This document shows, piece after piece, positions 1-8,720 of a DNA stretch of 64,000 nucleotides; position 1 is the first letter of the stretch, and the number at the start of each line of letters is the position of its first letter. Location of the stretch: contig NC_009486.1 of assembly GCF_000016785.1 (NCBI RefSeq), forward strand, positions 1,674,001-1,738,000, read 5' to 3'. The DNA is from Thermotoga petrophila RKU-1. Its GTDB lineage: Bacteria; Thermotogota; Thermotogae; Thermotogales; Thermotogaceae. The translations under genes were made by a program, and so were the position numbers. The notes beneath the pieces were generated by a model that was given only the letters and a program-made list of their open reading frames with translations, had not been told where the DNA came from and ran no database searches.

Positions 1-1
1 G

Positions 2-916
2 AACAGGGAAAAAGGTGGCTATAGAGTTTTGAGATGGGTTTGGGGTGTTGGCAGCATAGTAACGTTCTATGTGAATCAAAATGTGAAAGATCCCGTTCTT
101 AGAGAACTCTTCCAGAATCCAAAGTTCAGATACGCCCTTTCACTGGCGATAAACCGAGAAGAAATAGCTACCCTGGTCTTCCACAACCTTGGTGAGCCAC
201 GTCAAGCATCACTGATCACAGGTGTTGCTTTCTACGATCCTGAATGGGAGAAAGCATATGCGGAATATAACCCTGAGAAGGCGAACGCTCTCTTGGATGA
301 AATAGGCCTGACAAAGCGAGATGCCGAGGGTTATAGAATAAGATCGGATGGCAAAAGGTTGGAAATAATAATAGAGTACTCCGTAACAGACGCTGTTGTT
401 GACGTACTGGAGATGGTAAAACAGTACTGGGAAAATCTGGGTATCAAGGTGCTCCTGAAACCTGAGGAACGATCGCTCTACATGACAAGGTGTGAAGCAG
501 GAGAGCCTGAAATAGGTGCGTGGTCATTCGACAGATGTGCAGCCGTATTGAGCGATCCTGGAAGGTTACTGGGAACAGTGTGGGATGGCCCATGGGCACC
601 TCTTTATGCAAGGTGGTACATTTCCGGTGGAAAAGCTGGCGAGGAACCACCAGAAGGCTCAGACATTAGAAGAATCTACGAGCTTTGGGACAAAGTAAAA
701 GTAACCGTCGATGAAGAAGAAAGAGACAGACTTTTCAAGGAGCTCATCAACATTCATAAGAAAAATATCTTCTTCATAGGAACGGTGGGAGAAGTCCAGA
801 TACCTGTCATCGTGAAGGACAATTTCAGAAATGTCCCTGATGGATTAATCTTTGATCATCCTCTCTTCAGTCCAAAGAATGCCCGACCGGAACAATTCTT
901 CTTTGAACTGAAATAA
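2..916 (+). CDS. Oligopeptide/oligosaccharide ABC transporter family-5 binding protein, C-terminal part (cut by window edge)
   Basis: The reading frame is already open at base 2, so the gene starts outside the window and about 304 C-terminal residues are seen. It is clearly paralogous to the complete binding protein at 12860-14818: shared blocks include NQNVKDPVLRELFQN, FYDPEWE, LDEIGLTKR and NIHKKNIFFIGTVGE. This is the SBP_bac_5 fold that delivers peptides or oligosaccharides to Opp/Dpp-type permeases. A TTG at 29 is in frame but lies inside the conserved domain and is not the start. A strong terminator follows at once, so this is the last gene of an upstream operon. The substrate cannot be read from sequence; the neighbours suggest plant oligosaccharides. 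Confidence 0.9.
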   Translation, partial: NREKGGYRVLRWVWGVGSIVTFYVNQNVKDPVLRELFQNPKFRYALSLAINREEIATLVFHNLGEPRQASLITGVAFYDPEWEKAYAEYNPEKANALLDEIGLTKRDAEGYRIRSDGKRLEIIIEYSVTDAVVDVLEMVKQYWENLGIKVLLKPEERSLYMTRCEAGEPEIGAWSFDRCAAVLSDPGRLLGTVWDGPWAPLYARWYISGGKAGEEPPEGSDIRRIYELWDKVKVTVDEEERDRLFKELINIHKKNIFFIGTVGEVQIPVIVKDNFRNVPDGLIFDHPLFSPKNARPEQFFFELK

Positions 917-935
917 TAAGCATCTACCGGAATTA

Positions 936-961
936 CCCGGTGGTCCACCACCGGGTTTTTT
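936..961 (+). terminator. Rho-independent terminator after the first binding-protein gene
   Basis: An 8-bp G/C-rich stem (CCCGGTGG, loop TCCA, CCACCGGG) is followed by a run of six T. It lies 20 bases after the stop codon. Confidence 0.9.
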
Positions 962-971
962 ATTGCCGATC

Positions 972-1001
972 TTGAATTTGCAGATCATAACATGATAAAA
1001 T
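972..1001 (+). promoter_or_regulatory. Likely sigma-A promoter of the rhamnogalacturonan lyase gene
   Basis: TTGAAT (972-977), an 18-base spacer and TAAAAT (996-1001) stand about 40 bases ahead of the chosen GTG start, directly after the terminator of the previous operon. The match is good but not perfect, and no start site has been mapped. Confidence 0.55.
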
Positions 1002-1040
1002 CTGTAACTGATGATGATCATTTTATGGGGGGTGATGCTG

Positions 1041-2891
1041 GTGAAAAGATCTCTTTTGATTCTGATTTTGACCATCGTCTGTTCCCTTTTGCTCTTCGGA
1101 GCCCGGCAGATGGAATACCTCAAAAGAGGGATGGTAGCCATCAAGACTGATGAGGGAGTCTTTCTGAGCTGGAGAAAACTGGGAACCGATCCTGAAGATG
1201 TCAGATTCCACATCTACCGCGATGGGCAAAGGATAACCCCCGCTCCCGTCAGCTTGACCAATTTCCTCGATCCTGAAGGGACACTTGAGTCTGTATACAA
1301 AGTGATTCCTGTGATCGGAGGGAAAGAGCGGGTTGAAGAAGCTTCAAAAGAGGTGAAAGTCTGGGAGAAGAACTATCTTGAGATTCCCATCAGAAAACCG
1401 GAGGGAGGTGTCACACCAGACGGTGTGCATTATGAGTACACCGCAAACGATGCAGCTGTCGGAGATTTGGACGGTGATGGTGAATACGAAATCGTTCTGA
1501 AATGGGATCCTACCAATTCGAAGGACAACGCACACGATGGTTACACTGGGAACACATATCTTGATGCCTACGAGTTTGACGGAACACACCTCTGGAGGAT
1601 AGACCTGGGTAGAAACATCAGATCAGGTGCACATTACACACCTTTCATCGTTTATGATCTCGACGGCGATGGCAGAGCAGAAGTTGTTTGCAGAACTTCC
1701 GATGGTACAGTGGATGGACAGGGGAACGTGATAGGAGATCCAAACGCGGATTATCGAAACGAGAAAGGAAGGATCCTCACGGGGCCGGAGTACTTGACGG
1801 TGTTCGATGGATTAACAGGAAGAGCTCTGGTAACAGTTCCGTTCGAACCTGCACGGGAAACTGTGGAGAGCTGGGGAGACAACTATGGAAACAGAGTGGA
1901 CAGATTCCTGATGGCAGTTGCTTATCTGGATGGCCAGAGACCGAGTGTTGTCTCTTGCAGAGGTTACTATGCCAGAACTGCTCTGGCTGCTTACAACTTC
2001 AGGAATGGGAAATTGGAACTCCTCTGGAAATTTGATACCAAGACCGGCAACAAAGAGTACGAAGGTCAGGGACATCACTTCTTGAGGGTTTTTGATGTGG
2101 ACAACGATGGAAGAGATGAGATCATCTACGGTTCGTGTGTCATAGATGACGATGGAACTGGTCTGTTCTCGACACGCCTTGGACATGGTGATGCAATGCA
2201 CTTTGGAGATCTCGATCCAACAAGGCCTGGTTATGAAGTCTTTACAATCCACGAAGGAAGGTCAAAGAAACCCTACGGTGTCGCCATGTGGGACGCCAAG
2301 ACAGGAAATGTGCTGTGGGGTGTCTACATCGAAGGAGCGGATGTAGGAAGAGGACTCGCAGCCGACATAGATCCAAGGTATCCCGGTGTGGAATGCTGGA
2401 CGAACAAAACGGGTCTCTACACTTGTAAAGGAGAAAAGATCTCCGACAACAGACCCAATTCTGTCAACTTCGCCATCTGGTGGGACGGAGACCTTCTCAG
2501 AGAACTCCTCGATCATACCTGGTACGGCGATCACGGAATAGGGAAGATCGACAAATGGGACTACATAAACGAAAAACTGGTAAATCTTGTGACCTTCACC
2601 GGAACTCTTTCCAACAACTGGACGAAAGGAAATCCCTGCCTGCAAGCAGATATACTCGGTGACTGGAGAGAAGAAGTTATCTGGAGAACAGAGGACAGCA
2701 CTGCGCTCAGAGTGTATGTATCTACTTACCCAACGAACTACACATTCTACACATTGATGCACGATCCTCTTTACAGAATAGACATCGCCAATCAGAATGT
2801 GGGTTACAATCAGCCGCCACACACAAGTTTTTATCTCGGTACCGGTATGATGGAAACTCCTCCAAAACCAGATATTTACGTTGTCAAATAA
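1041..2891 (+). CDS. Rhamnogalacturonan lyase, polysaccharide lyase family 11
   Basis: About 616 residues. It begins with a signal peptide (KRSLLILILTIVCSLLLFG), so the enzyme is likely exported. The mature part has the PL11 pattern: an N-terminal beta domain (MEYLKRGMVAIKTDEG) followed by an eight-bladed propeller with calcium-binding D-x-D-G-D-G loops (DLDGDGEYEI, DLDGDGRAEV, DVDNDGRDEI). PL11 enzymes cleave the rhamnose-galacturonate backbone of rhamnogalacturonan I by beta-elimination. The frame opens at ATG 1011, but the ribosome site GGGGGGTGAT (1027-1036) fits GTG 1041. The binding protein follows 25 bases downstream, and the rhamnosidase and glucuronidase of the same locus fit pectin breakdown. 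Endo- or exo-action cannot be decided here. Confidence 0.9.
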   Translation: MKRSLLILILTIVCSLLLFGARQMEYLKRGMVAIKTDEGVFLSWRKLGTDPEDVRFHIYRDGQRITPAPVSLTNFLDPEGTLESVYKVIPVIGGKERVEEASKEVKVWEKNYLEIPIRKPEGGVTPDGVHYEYTANDAAVGDLDGDGEYEIVLKWDPTNSKDNAHDGYTGNTYLDAYEFDGTHLWRIDLGRNIRSGAHYTPFIVYDLDGDGRAEVVCRTSDGTVDGQGNVIGDPNADYRNEKGRILTGPEYLTVFDGLTGRALVTVPFEPARETVESWGDNYGNRVDRFLMAVAYLDGQRPSVVSCRGYYARTALAAYNFRNGKLELLWKFDTKTGNKEYEGQGHHFLRVFDVDNDGRDEIIYGSCVIDDDGTGLFSTRLGHGDAMHFGDLDPTRPGYEVFTIHEGRSKKPYGVAMWDAKTGNVLWGVYIEGADVGRGLAADIDPRYPGVECWTNKTGLYTCKGEKISDNRPNSVNFAIWWDGDLLRELLDHTWYGDHGIGKIDKWDYINEKLVNLVTFTGTLSNNWTKGNPCLQADILGDWREEVIWRTEDSTALRVYVSTYPTNYTFYTLMHDPLYRIDIANQNVGYNQPPHTSFYLGTGMMETPPKPDIYVVK

Positions 2892-2916
2892 TTCCGTATT
2901 TTAGGAGGTGGTTAAC

Positions 2917-4197
2917 GTGCGCTCTAGGTTGATGGTCCTGGGATTTTTACTACTTTTGTTCGCTGGCATTCTTCTAGGAGTGAAACTTACGATCTTCAGT
3001 GCCGGTGCCAGTGAGGGTCAGGCACTGGATGCGGCAATCGCTGAGTACAAAAAACTACATCCAGAGGTGGAATTCGAGCACGTCAATATCACATCTGGTT
3101 GGCAGGAGAAGTTCTCCCTTGCGTTGATGAGTGGTGATGCTCCCGATCTAATAGCGATCACTGTTCCATACGCGGATTATTTCAGATCTTACCTTATTGA
3201 TCTCGCACCTTATGTAGAGAAACACCTAGGCATTTCTCTCAAAGAGTACAAAGATTCCATGTACGATGTGGTCAGAGCCTATGTGGGGAAAACGGAGGAT
3301 GAGTTAACTTACGTTCCCCTCTATCTCACTGTCCACAGTCTTTGGGTGAACGTTGATTATTTTGAGAAAGCGGGTATTCCTTATCCTCCACTTGGAGGAA
3401 GGGATGAACCCTGGACATGGGAAGAGTTCGTAGATGTTCTCAGAACAGTCAAAAAAGTCAACAAACTACCAGCTGCCATGTCATTTTCCTATTCCACGGA
3501 GAGATTATTCAATTACCTTGCCGTGAGGGGAGTTAAAGTTCTGGACGAGAACCTGGATCTTGTTCTCGATAAGGATCCCAGAGCAAAAAAGGTGCTGCAA
3601 GATTTTGTAGATCTTTTCAAAGAAGAACTAGTGCCGGCACCGGAGTGGATAGCACAGCAGTCCGATATAAACGATTTCCTGGGGGGTATCACGGCGGTTC
3701 ACTGGTCCGGTAGCTGGATGTGCAGATCCATCATCGACATCATGAAACAGACAGGAAAACGTTTTGCTCCGGCTTACGTTCCAAAAGATGTCGACTGGTT
3801 TGGCATCAACGGAGGCCATATCTTCGGGGTGGTAAGAACAGGCGACAAGAAGCGAGAGGAAGAAGCTATAAAATTCGCTCTCTGGATAGGACAGAAGGGA
3901 CTTGGAAACGATGTGTTCAACAAGGCGCTTCTCGGAATTTCACCGTTCAAAGGCCATGAAATAGATTACGGTGTACCGGAGATGAACGAATGGATACCGG
4001 TCTTTCAGACTTTGATCGAAAGGGCACCTTCTTGGATAGTTCCGGTCAGAACCTGCGAACTCTGGGCAAGACTCTACGATCCTTTGAGAACACAGATCGC
4101 CATGGTAATAGGTGACCAGCAGAATCTTGATGATGCATTGAAAAACATCCGAAAAGAGTACGAAACCATCCTAGAAGAACTTGGAGGAAAGAGATAA
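2917..4197 (+). CDS. Sugar ABC transporter binding protein, family 1
   Basis: About 426 residues with an N-terminal hydrophobic segment (MVLGFLLLLFAGILLG) and the SBP_bac_1 layout, including the early block LTIFSAGASEGQALDAAI and the region SGDAPDLIAI. It binds a sugar or oligosaccharide outside the membrane and hands it to the two permeases encoded next. AGGAGGTG at 2903-2910 points to GTG 2917 rather than the in-frame GTG 2908, which lies in the ribosome site itself. A terminator-like hairpin separates it from the permeases, a usual device for making more binding protein than membrane subunits. Its position after the rhamnogalacturonan lyase suggests that lyase products are the ligand. Confidence 0.88.
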   Translation: MRSRLMVLGFLLLLFAGILLGVKLTIFSAGASEGQALDAAIAEYKKLHPEVEFEHVNITSGWQEKFSLALMSGDAPDLIAITVPYADYFRSYLIDLAPYVEKHLGISLKEYKDSMYDVVRAYVGKTEDELTYVPLYLTVHSLWVNVDYFEKAGIPYPPLGGRDEPWTWEEFVDVLRTVKKVNKLPAAMSFSYSTERLFNYLAVRGVKVLDENLDLVLDKDPRAKKVLQDFVDLFKEELVPAPEWIAQQSDINDFLGGITAVHWSGSWMCRSIIDIMKQTGKRFAPAYVPKDVDWFGINGGHIFGVVRTGDKKREEEAIKFALWIGQKGLGNDVFNKALLGISPFKGHEIDYGVPEMNEWIPVFQTLIERAPSWIVPVRTCELWARLYDPLRTQIAMVIGDQQNLDDALKNIRKEYETILEELGGKR

Positions 4198-4201
4198 CCA
4201 G

Positions 4202-4224
4202 GGCGGGGGTTCCCCGCCTTTTTT
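4202..4224 (+). terminator. Hairpin with T-run between binding protein and permeases (likely partial terminator)
   Basis: GGCGGGG, loop GTT, CCCCGCC, then six T. It lies 4 bases after the binding-protein stop and only 14 bases ahead of the permease start. As no separate promoter is visible between the genes, I infer partial read-through that lowers permease expression relative to the binding protein. Confidence 0.75.
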
Positions 4225-4237
4225 GGAGGGAGTAATC

Positions 4238-5089
4238 ATGAGACAACTCATTAAGACCCGTTTTGTATTTCTTTTACCTGGTCTGTTTTTTATGTCTCTC
4301 TTTGTTCTTGTACCTATAGTTTCTATATTTTTCATTTCTTTTTATTCATGGAATCTTCTGTCTCCGATGAGGTTTATAGGATGGGCAAATTTCAAAAGGA
4401 TGATATCTGATAAATACTTCTGGAATTCACTTGTTGTGACCTTCAAGTTGATGGGACTCGGCGTTCCCATAAATTTCTTTCTGTCTCTCAGTCTGGCTCT
4501 TGCTCTTTACAGAGAGGATAGATTTTCGAAGATTTTCAGAGCCATTTTCTACTGGCCGTGTCTTATGCCTGCAATAGCAGGAGCAACGATGTGGAAGTGG
4601 ATGTTTTCGTATCACACAGGTCTCTTTAATTACATTCTTAGAACTCTTGGTCTTTCTCCCATTTACTGGCTTGAAAAACCCCTAAACGCTTTATTCTCAG
4701 TGGTGCTTTCGGGTATCTGGGGTGTGGGGTTCTTCATGATGATGTTCATCACAGGTCTCCAGAACATACCACAGGAGCTGATAGAAGCGGCCAGAATCGA
4801 TGGAGCAAACAGATGGCAGACCTTCTGGTATGTGACCTTCCCATGTTTGAAGAACACCAACTTGCTTGTGCTTATGGTGTCTGTTGCTTATTCTCTGAGA
4901 AGTTTTGCCGGTATTTATGCTTTAACAGGAGGAGGTCCCGGTTATGCCACCACGAACATCGCCTTGTACATCTACAGATCAGGCCTTACACAATTCAGGA
5001 TAGGATATGCGTACGCAATGAGTGTTGTTTACTTTGTACTTGCACTTGTGGTGGGGCTGATCATCTTAAGGTTGCAGAGGGAGGAATAA
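4238..5089 (+). CDS. Sugar ABC transporter permease, MalF/UgpA type
   Basis: 283 residues with six predicted membrane spans and the cytoplasmic EAA loop (ELIEAARIDGANRWQTFWYVTFP) that docks on the ATPase. It is an inner-membrane subunit of the importer served by the preceding binding protein. The frame opens at 4181 inside the previous gene, but GGAGGG at 4225-4230 selects ATG 4238. The partner permease starts 3 bases after its stop. No ATPase gene is present in this cluster, so it probably uses a shared sugar ATPase encoded elsewhere. Confidence 0.92.
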   Translation: MRQLIKTRFVFLLPGLFFMSLFVLVPIVSIFFISFYSWNLLSPMRFIGWANFKRMISDKYFWNSLVVTFKLMGLGVPINFFLSLSLALALYREDRFSKIFRAIFYWPCLMPAIAGATMWKWMFSYHTGLFNYILRTLGLSPIYWLEKPLNALFSVVLSGIWGVGFFMMMFITGLQNIPQELIEAARIDGANRWQTFWYVTFPCLKNTNLLVLMVSVAYSLRSFAGIYALTGGGPGYATTNIALYIYRSGLTQFRIGYAYAMSVVYFVLALVVGLIILRLQREE

Positions 5090-5092
5090 GTA

Positions 5093-5896
5093 ATGGGTAG
5101 AAAATTGTTCGTCATAATATTGTCAATTTTCTTCATGCTTCCAATCTTCTGGTCAATTACTTCTTCGTTTAAAGGAATAGGAGAAATTTTTTCTTACCCA
5201 CCAACGTTTTTTCCGAAAAATCCTACCTTTGAGGGATACATAAAAGTGTTGAAAGAACATGATTTCTTACTTTATCTCAGAAACACTCTTTTCGTAGCGG
5301 TTGTGGCAACACTTTTGACAGTTCCTGTGTGTTTGATGACCGGATACAGTTTGGCAAAAGGGACTTTTAGAAGCAGAAAATTTTTCAACGGTCTCTTTGC
5401 GTGGACTCTGTTCATAACAGCAGAAGTCACAATGGTTCCGCTCTTTATAGTTATCAGAGGTTTGGGTCTGGTGAATTCCATATGGGGTATGATCATACCA
5501 GCTGTATACACCCCCACAGGTACATTTGCTGCAGTCCAGTATATGAGAGATATTCCCAATGAGCTCCTTGAGAGCGCAAAGATAGATGGTGCAAACGAAT
5601 GGCAGATTTTCTGGAGAATCGTTGTACCGCTTTCAAAACCACTGATGGCCACCCTTTCTATATTCTCCTTCACCTGGAGATGGAATGATTTTGTACTACC
5701 TCTCATCATTGTGAATAAGAAGAGTCTTTTCACCTTGCAACTAGCTCTTGCCTCCATTCAAGAAGAGCTGGGGCCGTACGATTGGACCGCTGTGCTCGCT
5801 TTTTCGAACCTTACCGTGATTCCAACTCTCATAATATTCCTGCTGTTCCAGAGATGGTTTATGAGGGGTATCATGACTGGTGGATTGAAATATTGA
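5093..5896 (+). CDS. Sugar ABC transporter permease, MalG/UgpE type
   Basis: 267 residues with six predicted membrane helices and the EAA loop ELLESAKIDGANEWQIFWRI. It is the second permease of the family-1 sugar importer, starting at ATG 5093, three bases after the first permease and behind GAGGAATAA. No clear terminator follows; the next 190 bases hold candidate regulatory sites and the rhamnosidase promoter. Confidence 0.92.
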   Translation: MGRKLFVIILSIFFMLPIFWSITSSFKGIGEIFSYPPTFFPKNPTFEGYIKVLKEHDFLLYLRNTLFVAVVATLLTVPVCLMTGYSLAKGTFRSRKFFNGLFAWTLFITAEVTMVPLFIVIRGLGLVNSIWGMIIPAVYTPTGTFAAVQYMRDIPNELLESAKIDGANEWQIFWRIVVPLSKPLMATLSIFSFTWRWNDFVLPLIIVNKKSLFTLQLALASIQEELGPYDWTAVLAFSNLTVIPTLIIFLLFQRWFMRGIMTGGLKY

Positions 5897-5921
5897 TCGG
5901 TTGAGTAACGATAAGAGATCA

Positions 5922-5940
5922 GTTGTAACTGGTTGTAATT
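5922..5940. repeat. Tandem GTTGTAAYT half-sites upstream of the rhamnosidase (candidate regulator site)
   Basis: GTTGTAACT and GTTGTAATT occur one base apart, so equivalent bases are 10 apart, one helical turn. They lie about 100 bases upstream of the putative -10 box of the rhamnosidase gene. Such phased repeats often bind sugar regulators. No regulator gene is in the window and the role is inferred. Confidence 0.3.
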
Positions 5941-6021
5941 GAAAGATTTCGCAAGATAATCACCTGTGATTCTTCATGAAAACCATAATTCAACAATAAT
6001 TTCTATTTTCTATGTACCAGA

Positions 6022-6049
6022 TTGGTTGTATGAAAGATCATATTATGAT
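6022..6049 (+). promoter_or_regulatory. Likely promoter of the rhamnosidase/Opp operon
   Basis: TTGGTT (6022-6027), a 16-base spacer and TATGAT (6044-6049; five of six consensus bases) lie about 40 bases before the rhamnosidase start. Confidence 0.5.
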
Positions 6050-6089
6050 AAATTTATGATCGATAAAGAACAAAAAAAGAGGTGACAAA

Positions 6090-8720
6090 ATGATACAGGC
6101 CTGTGATCTTCGCTGTGAATATTTGACGTCTCCTGTCCTTGGACTCGATGTGATTCCTCGATTTTCTTGGAGATTAAAGGGTAATGGAAAGAAACAAACA
6201 CGATACAAAATTATCGTTTCGGACAATTTCGATGATATCGAAAGAGGAATAGGAAATGTGTGGGAGAGCGAAAAAGATTCTTCAAAAAACCTGAACATAG
6301 AATATGAAGGGCCAAAATTGAAAGCTTACAAGGGCTACTATTGGCGCGTGAAACTTTGGGATGAAAAAGAAAATGGACCGTGGAGTGAGACAGCTTACTT
6401 CGAAATGGGCCCTTTAGAGGATTGGAGAGGAAAATGGATAACCATGCCTTCTCCGCTCTCTTTTAAGGATCCAGCCCATCGCCATGAACTCTTCTACGCT
6501 ATGTACTTTCGAAAGGAGTTTCTCTTAAACAAAGAGGTAGAAAAAGCACGGGTTTATGTGAGCGGGCTGGGAGTCTATGAACTCCATTTGAACGGAAAAA
6601 GAGTGGGAAACAATGTTCTCGATCCTGCACCAACGGATTACAACAAGGTAGCACTCTATTCAACATACGATGTCACACAATATCTAACAACGGGAAAAAA
6701 TACAATAGGTGTGATTCTTGGTAACGGCCGCCATATCAGAGATTATGGGTATTCAAAACCAAAACTTTATCTTCAACTGCTTGTGTTCTACAAAGATGGA
6801 TCGCGGGAATTCATTTGCTCCGACGAAACATGGAAGGTTTCACATGGACCTCTGAAGGAAAATGGCATCTATTTTGGCGAAGTCTACGATGCCCGCGACG
6901 AAATATCTGGATGGGATTCACCCGGTTTCGACGATAGGAACTGGTCAGAAGTAGAAATCGTAGAAGGTCCTTCTCTGAAAGCACAACTGATTCCTGTCAT
7001 ACGTGTTTGTGAGGTTATTAAACCAAAGAGGTTGTGGTTGTCTTCCAGAGGAACTTTCATAGTTGATTTTGGCAAAAATATTTCCGGGTGGGTGAAGCTG
7101 AGAGTAAATAACGGTAAAAGAGGGGAGAAAATTATCATACGCTATGCGGAAGTACTGGATCCCTCCATGGATCGGCTGGATACGAGAAATCTTCGTCTAG
7201 CACGTGCTACAGACGAATACATTCTGAAGGGACAGGGAGTGGAAATCTACGAACCAAGATTCACATACCATGGGTTTCGTTATGTCGAAGTGGAAGACTA
7301 TCCTGGCACTTTAACCTCCGATAACATAGAAGCAATGTTTGTCCACACAGATGTTGAAAAAGTTGGAGATTTTGCCTGCTCGAGTGAACTTTTGAACAAA
7401 ATCCACTCATGTGTTGTGAACAGTCAGTTAGCTAACCTGATGGGAATTCCTACAGATTGCCCCCAGAGAGATGAAAGAATGGGATGGTTGGGTGATGCCC
7501 AATTAACGGTTGAAGAGGCGATGTACAACTTCGACATGGCAGCTTTCTACACGAAATATCTCATGGACATAAAGCTTTCCCAGAAAGAAGATGGAAGTAT
7601 ATCAGATGTTGCTCCTCCCTACTGGAAGAGATACCCGTCAGATCCAGCTTGGGGAACCGCCTATGCGACGATTTTGTGGTATCTCTATTTCTTCTATGAA
7701 GACAGAAGAGTACTGGAAGAACACTATGATTCGCTGAAACGTTACGTAGAGTTTCTCAGAAAGAATTCCCCTAATCATTTAACAAAATTAGGACAGCATG
7801 GTGATTGGTGTCCTCCAGGTGATAAATTCCCAAAGCGCACTCCTTTGATTCTAACTTCCACATGGTATTACTATCACGATACCCTCATTTTGAGCGAGAT
7901 AGCGAAAATACTCGGAAAAAAGGAAGACGAACATGAGTATAGAAAACTTGCCGGAGAAATAAAAGAAGCCTTCAACCGTCATTTTCTCAGGAAAGTTGAG
8001 GATCACACGGGTCGGATTGTGTGCTTCTACAGAGGAATAAAGTTGAGCCCCAAAGATAGAATTCCCACCACTCAGACGTGTAATGTTCTGCCTCTCTGGA
8101 ACAAGATGGTTCCGGAAGAGTGTAGAGAGGATGTGTTCAAAGTCCTTGAGAGACTGATAGAAGTGGATAACGATACGCATTTTGACACCGGAATCGTGGG
8201 TACTCGTTACATACTCGAGGTTTTATCGGAAAATGGCAGGAAAGACCTTGCATTGAAACTTCTTTTGAAAGAAGATTATCCAAGCTTTGGCTACATGATA
8301 AAGAACGGTGCAACAACACTGTGGGAGAGATGGGAGAAGCTGGAAGGTACTGGCATGAATTCACATAATCATGTCATGCTGGGTAGCGTCGACACATGGT
8401 TCTATAAGTATCTTTCGGGAATAAAACCGGTTGCTCCCGGTTGGAAGAAGATAAGGATAGAACCATACTTCGCTGATCAAATAGATTTCGTTTCGGCCAA
8501 AATAAAAACCCCAAATGGATCACTTGAGGTTAGTTGGAAAAAGCAGAATAAAGAATATGAAATCCAGATTATTATACCGGTGAATACGGTTGGTATTTTC
8601 GCTGTTCCGGAAAGTTTCAAAGTATCTGCAATAAACAGCAAACAAGTGAGTTATCCTTCTGAGTTTGAACTTGAACCAGGTGCCTACAACATCGTTCTCG
8701 AAAGGGTGAGAGAATGTTAG
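6090..8720 (+). CDS. Alpha-L-rhamnosidase, glycoside hydrolase family 78
   Basis: 876 residues, the usual size for bacterial GH78. N-terminal beta domains are followed by the (alpha/alpha)6 catalytic barrel. The family block DCPQRDERMGWLGDAQ lies near residues 456-471 and holds catalytic acidic residues; a second block, NGATTLWERWE, supplies the conserved glutamate; a C-terminal beta domain closes the chain. It removes terminal alpha-L-rhamnose from rhamnogalacturonan pieces or glycosides. There is no signal peptide, so it probably works in the cytoplasm on imported oligomers. The start ATG 6090 has AGAGGTG ahead of it. Its last 7 bases overlap the first Opp permease gene, tying hydrolase and transporter into one operon. 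It is visibly more A/T-rich than the Opp genes that follow. Confidence 0.93.
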   Translation: MIQACDLRCEYLTSPVLGLDVIPRFSWRLKGNGKKQTRYKIIVSDNFDDIERGIGNVWESEKDSSKNLNIEYEGPKLKAYKGYYWRVKLWDEKENGPWSETAYFEMGPLEDWRGKWITMPSPLSFKDPAHRHELFYAMYFRKEFLLNKEVEKARVYVSGLGVYELHLNGKRVGNNVLDPAPTDYNKVALYSTYDVTQYLTTGKNTIGVILGNGRHIRDYGYSKPKLYLQLLVFYKDGSREFICSDETWKVSHGPLKENGIYFGEVYDARDEISGWDSPGFDDRNWSEVEIVEGPSLKAQLIPVIRVCEVIKPKRLWLSSRGTFIVDFGKNISGWVKLRVNNGKRGEKIIIRYAEVLDPSMDRLDTRNLRLARATDEYILKGQGVEIYEPRFTYHGFRYVEVEDYPGTLTSDNIEAMFVHTDVEKVGDFACSSELLNKIHSCVVNSQLANLMGIPTDCPQRDERMGWLGDAQLTVEEAMYNFDMAAFYTKYLMDIKLSQKEDGSISDVAPPYWKRYPSDPAWGTAYATILWYLYFFYEDRRVLEEHYDSLKRYVEFLRKNSPNHLTKLGQHGDWCPPGDKFPKRTPLILTSTWYYYHDTLILSEIAKILGKKEDEHEYRKLAGEIKEAFNRHFLRKVEDHTGRIVCFYRGIKLSPKDRIPTTQTCNVLPLWNKMVPEECREDVFKVLERLIEVDNDTHFDTGIVGTRYILEVLSENGRKDLALKLLLKEDYPSFGYMIKNGATTLWERWEKLEGTGMNSHNHVMLGSVDTWFYKYLSGIKPVAPGWKKIRIEPYFADQIDFVSAKIKTPNGSLEVSWKKQNKEYEIQIIIPVNTVGIFAVPESFKVSAINSKQVSYPSEFELEPGAYNIVLERVREC

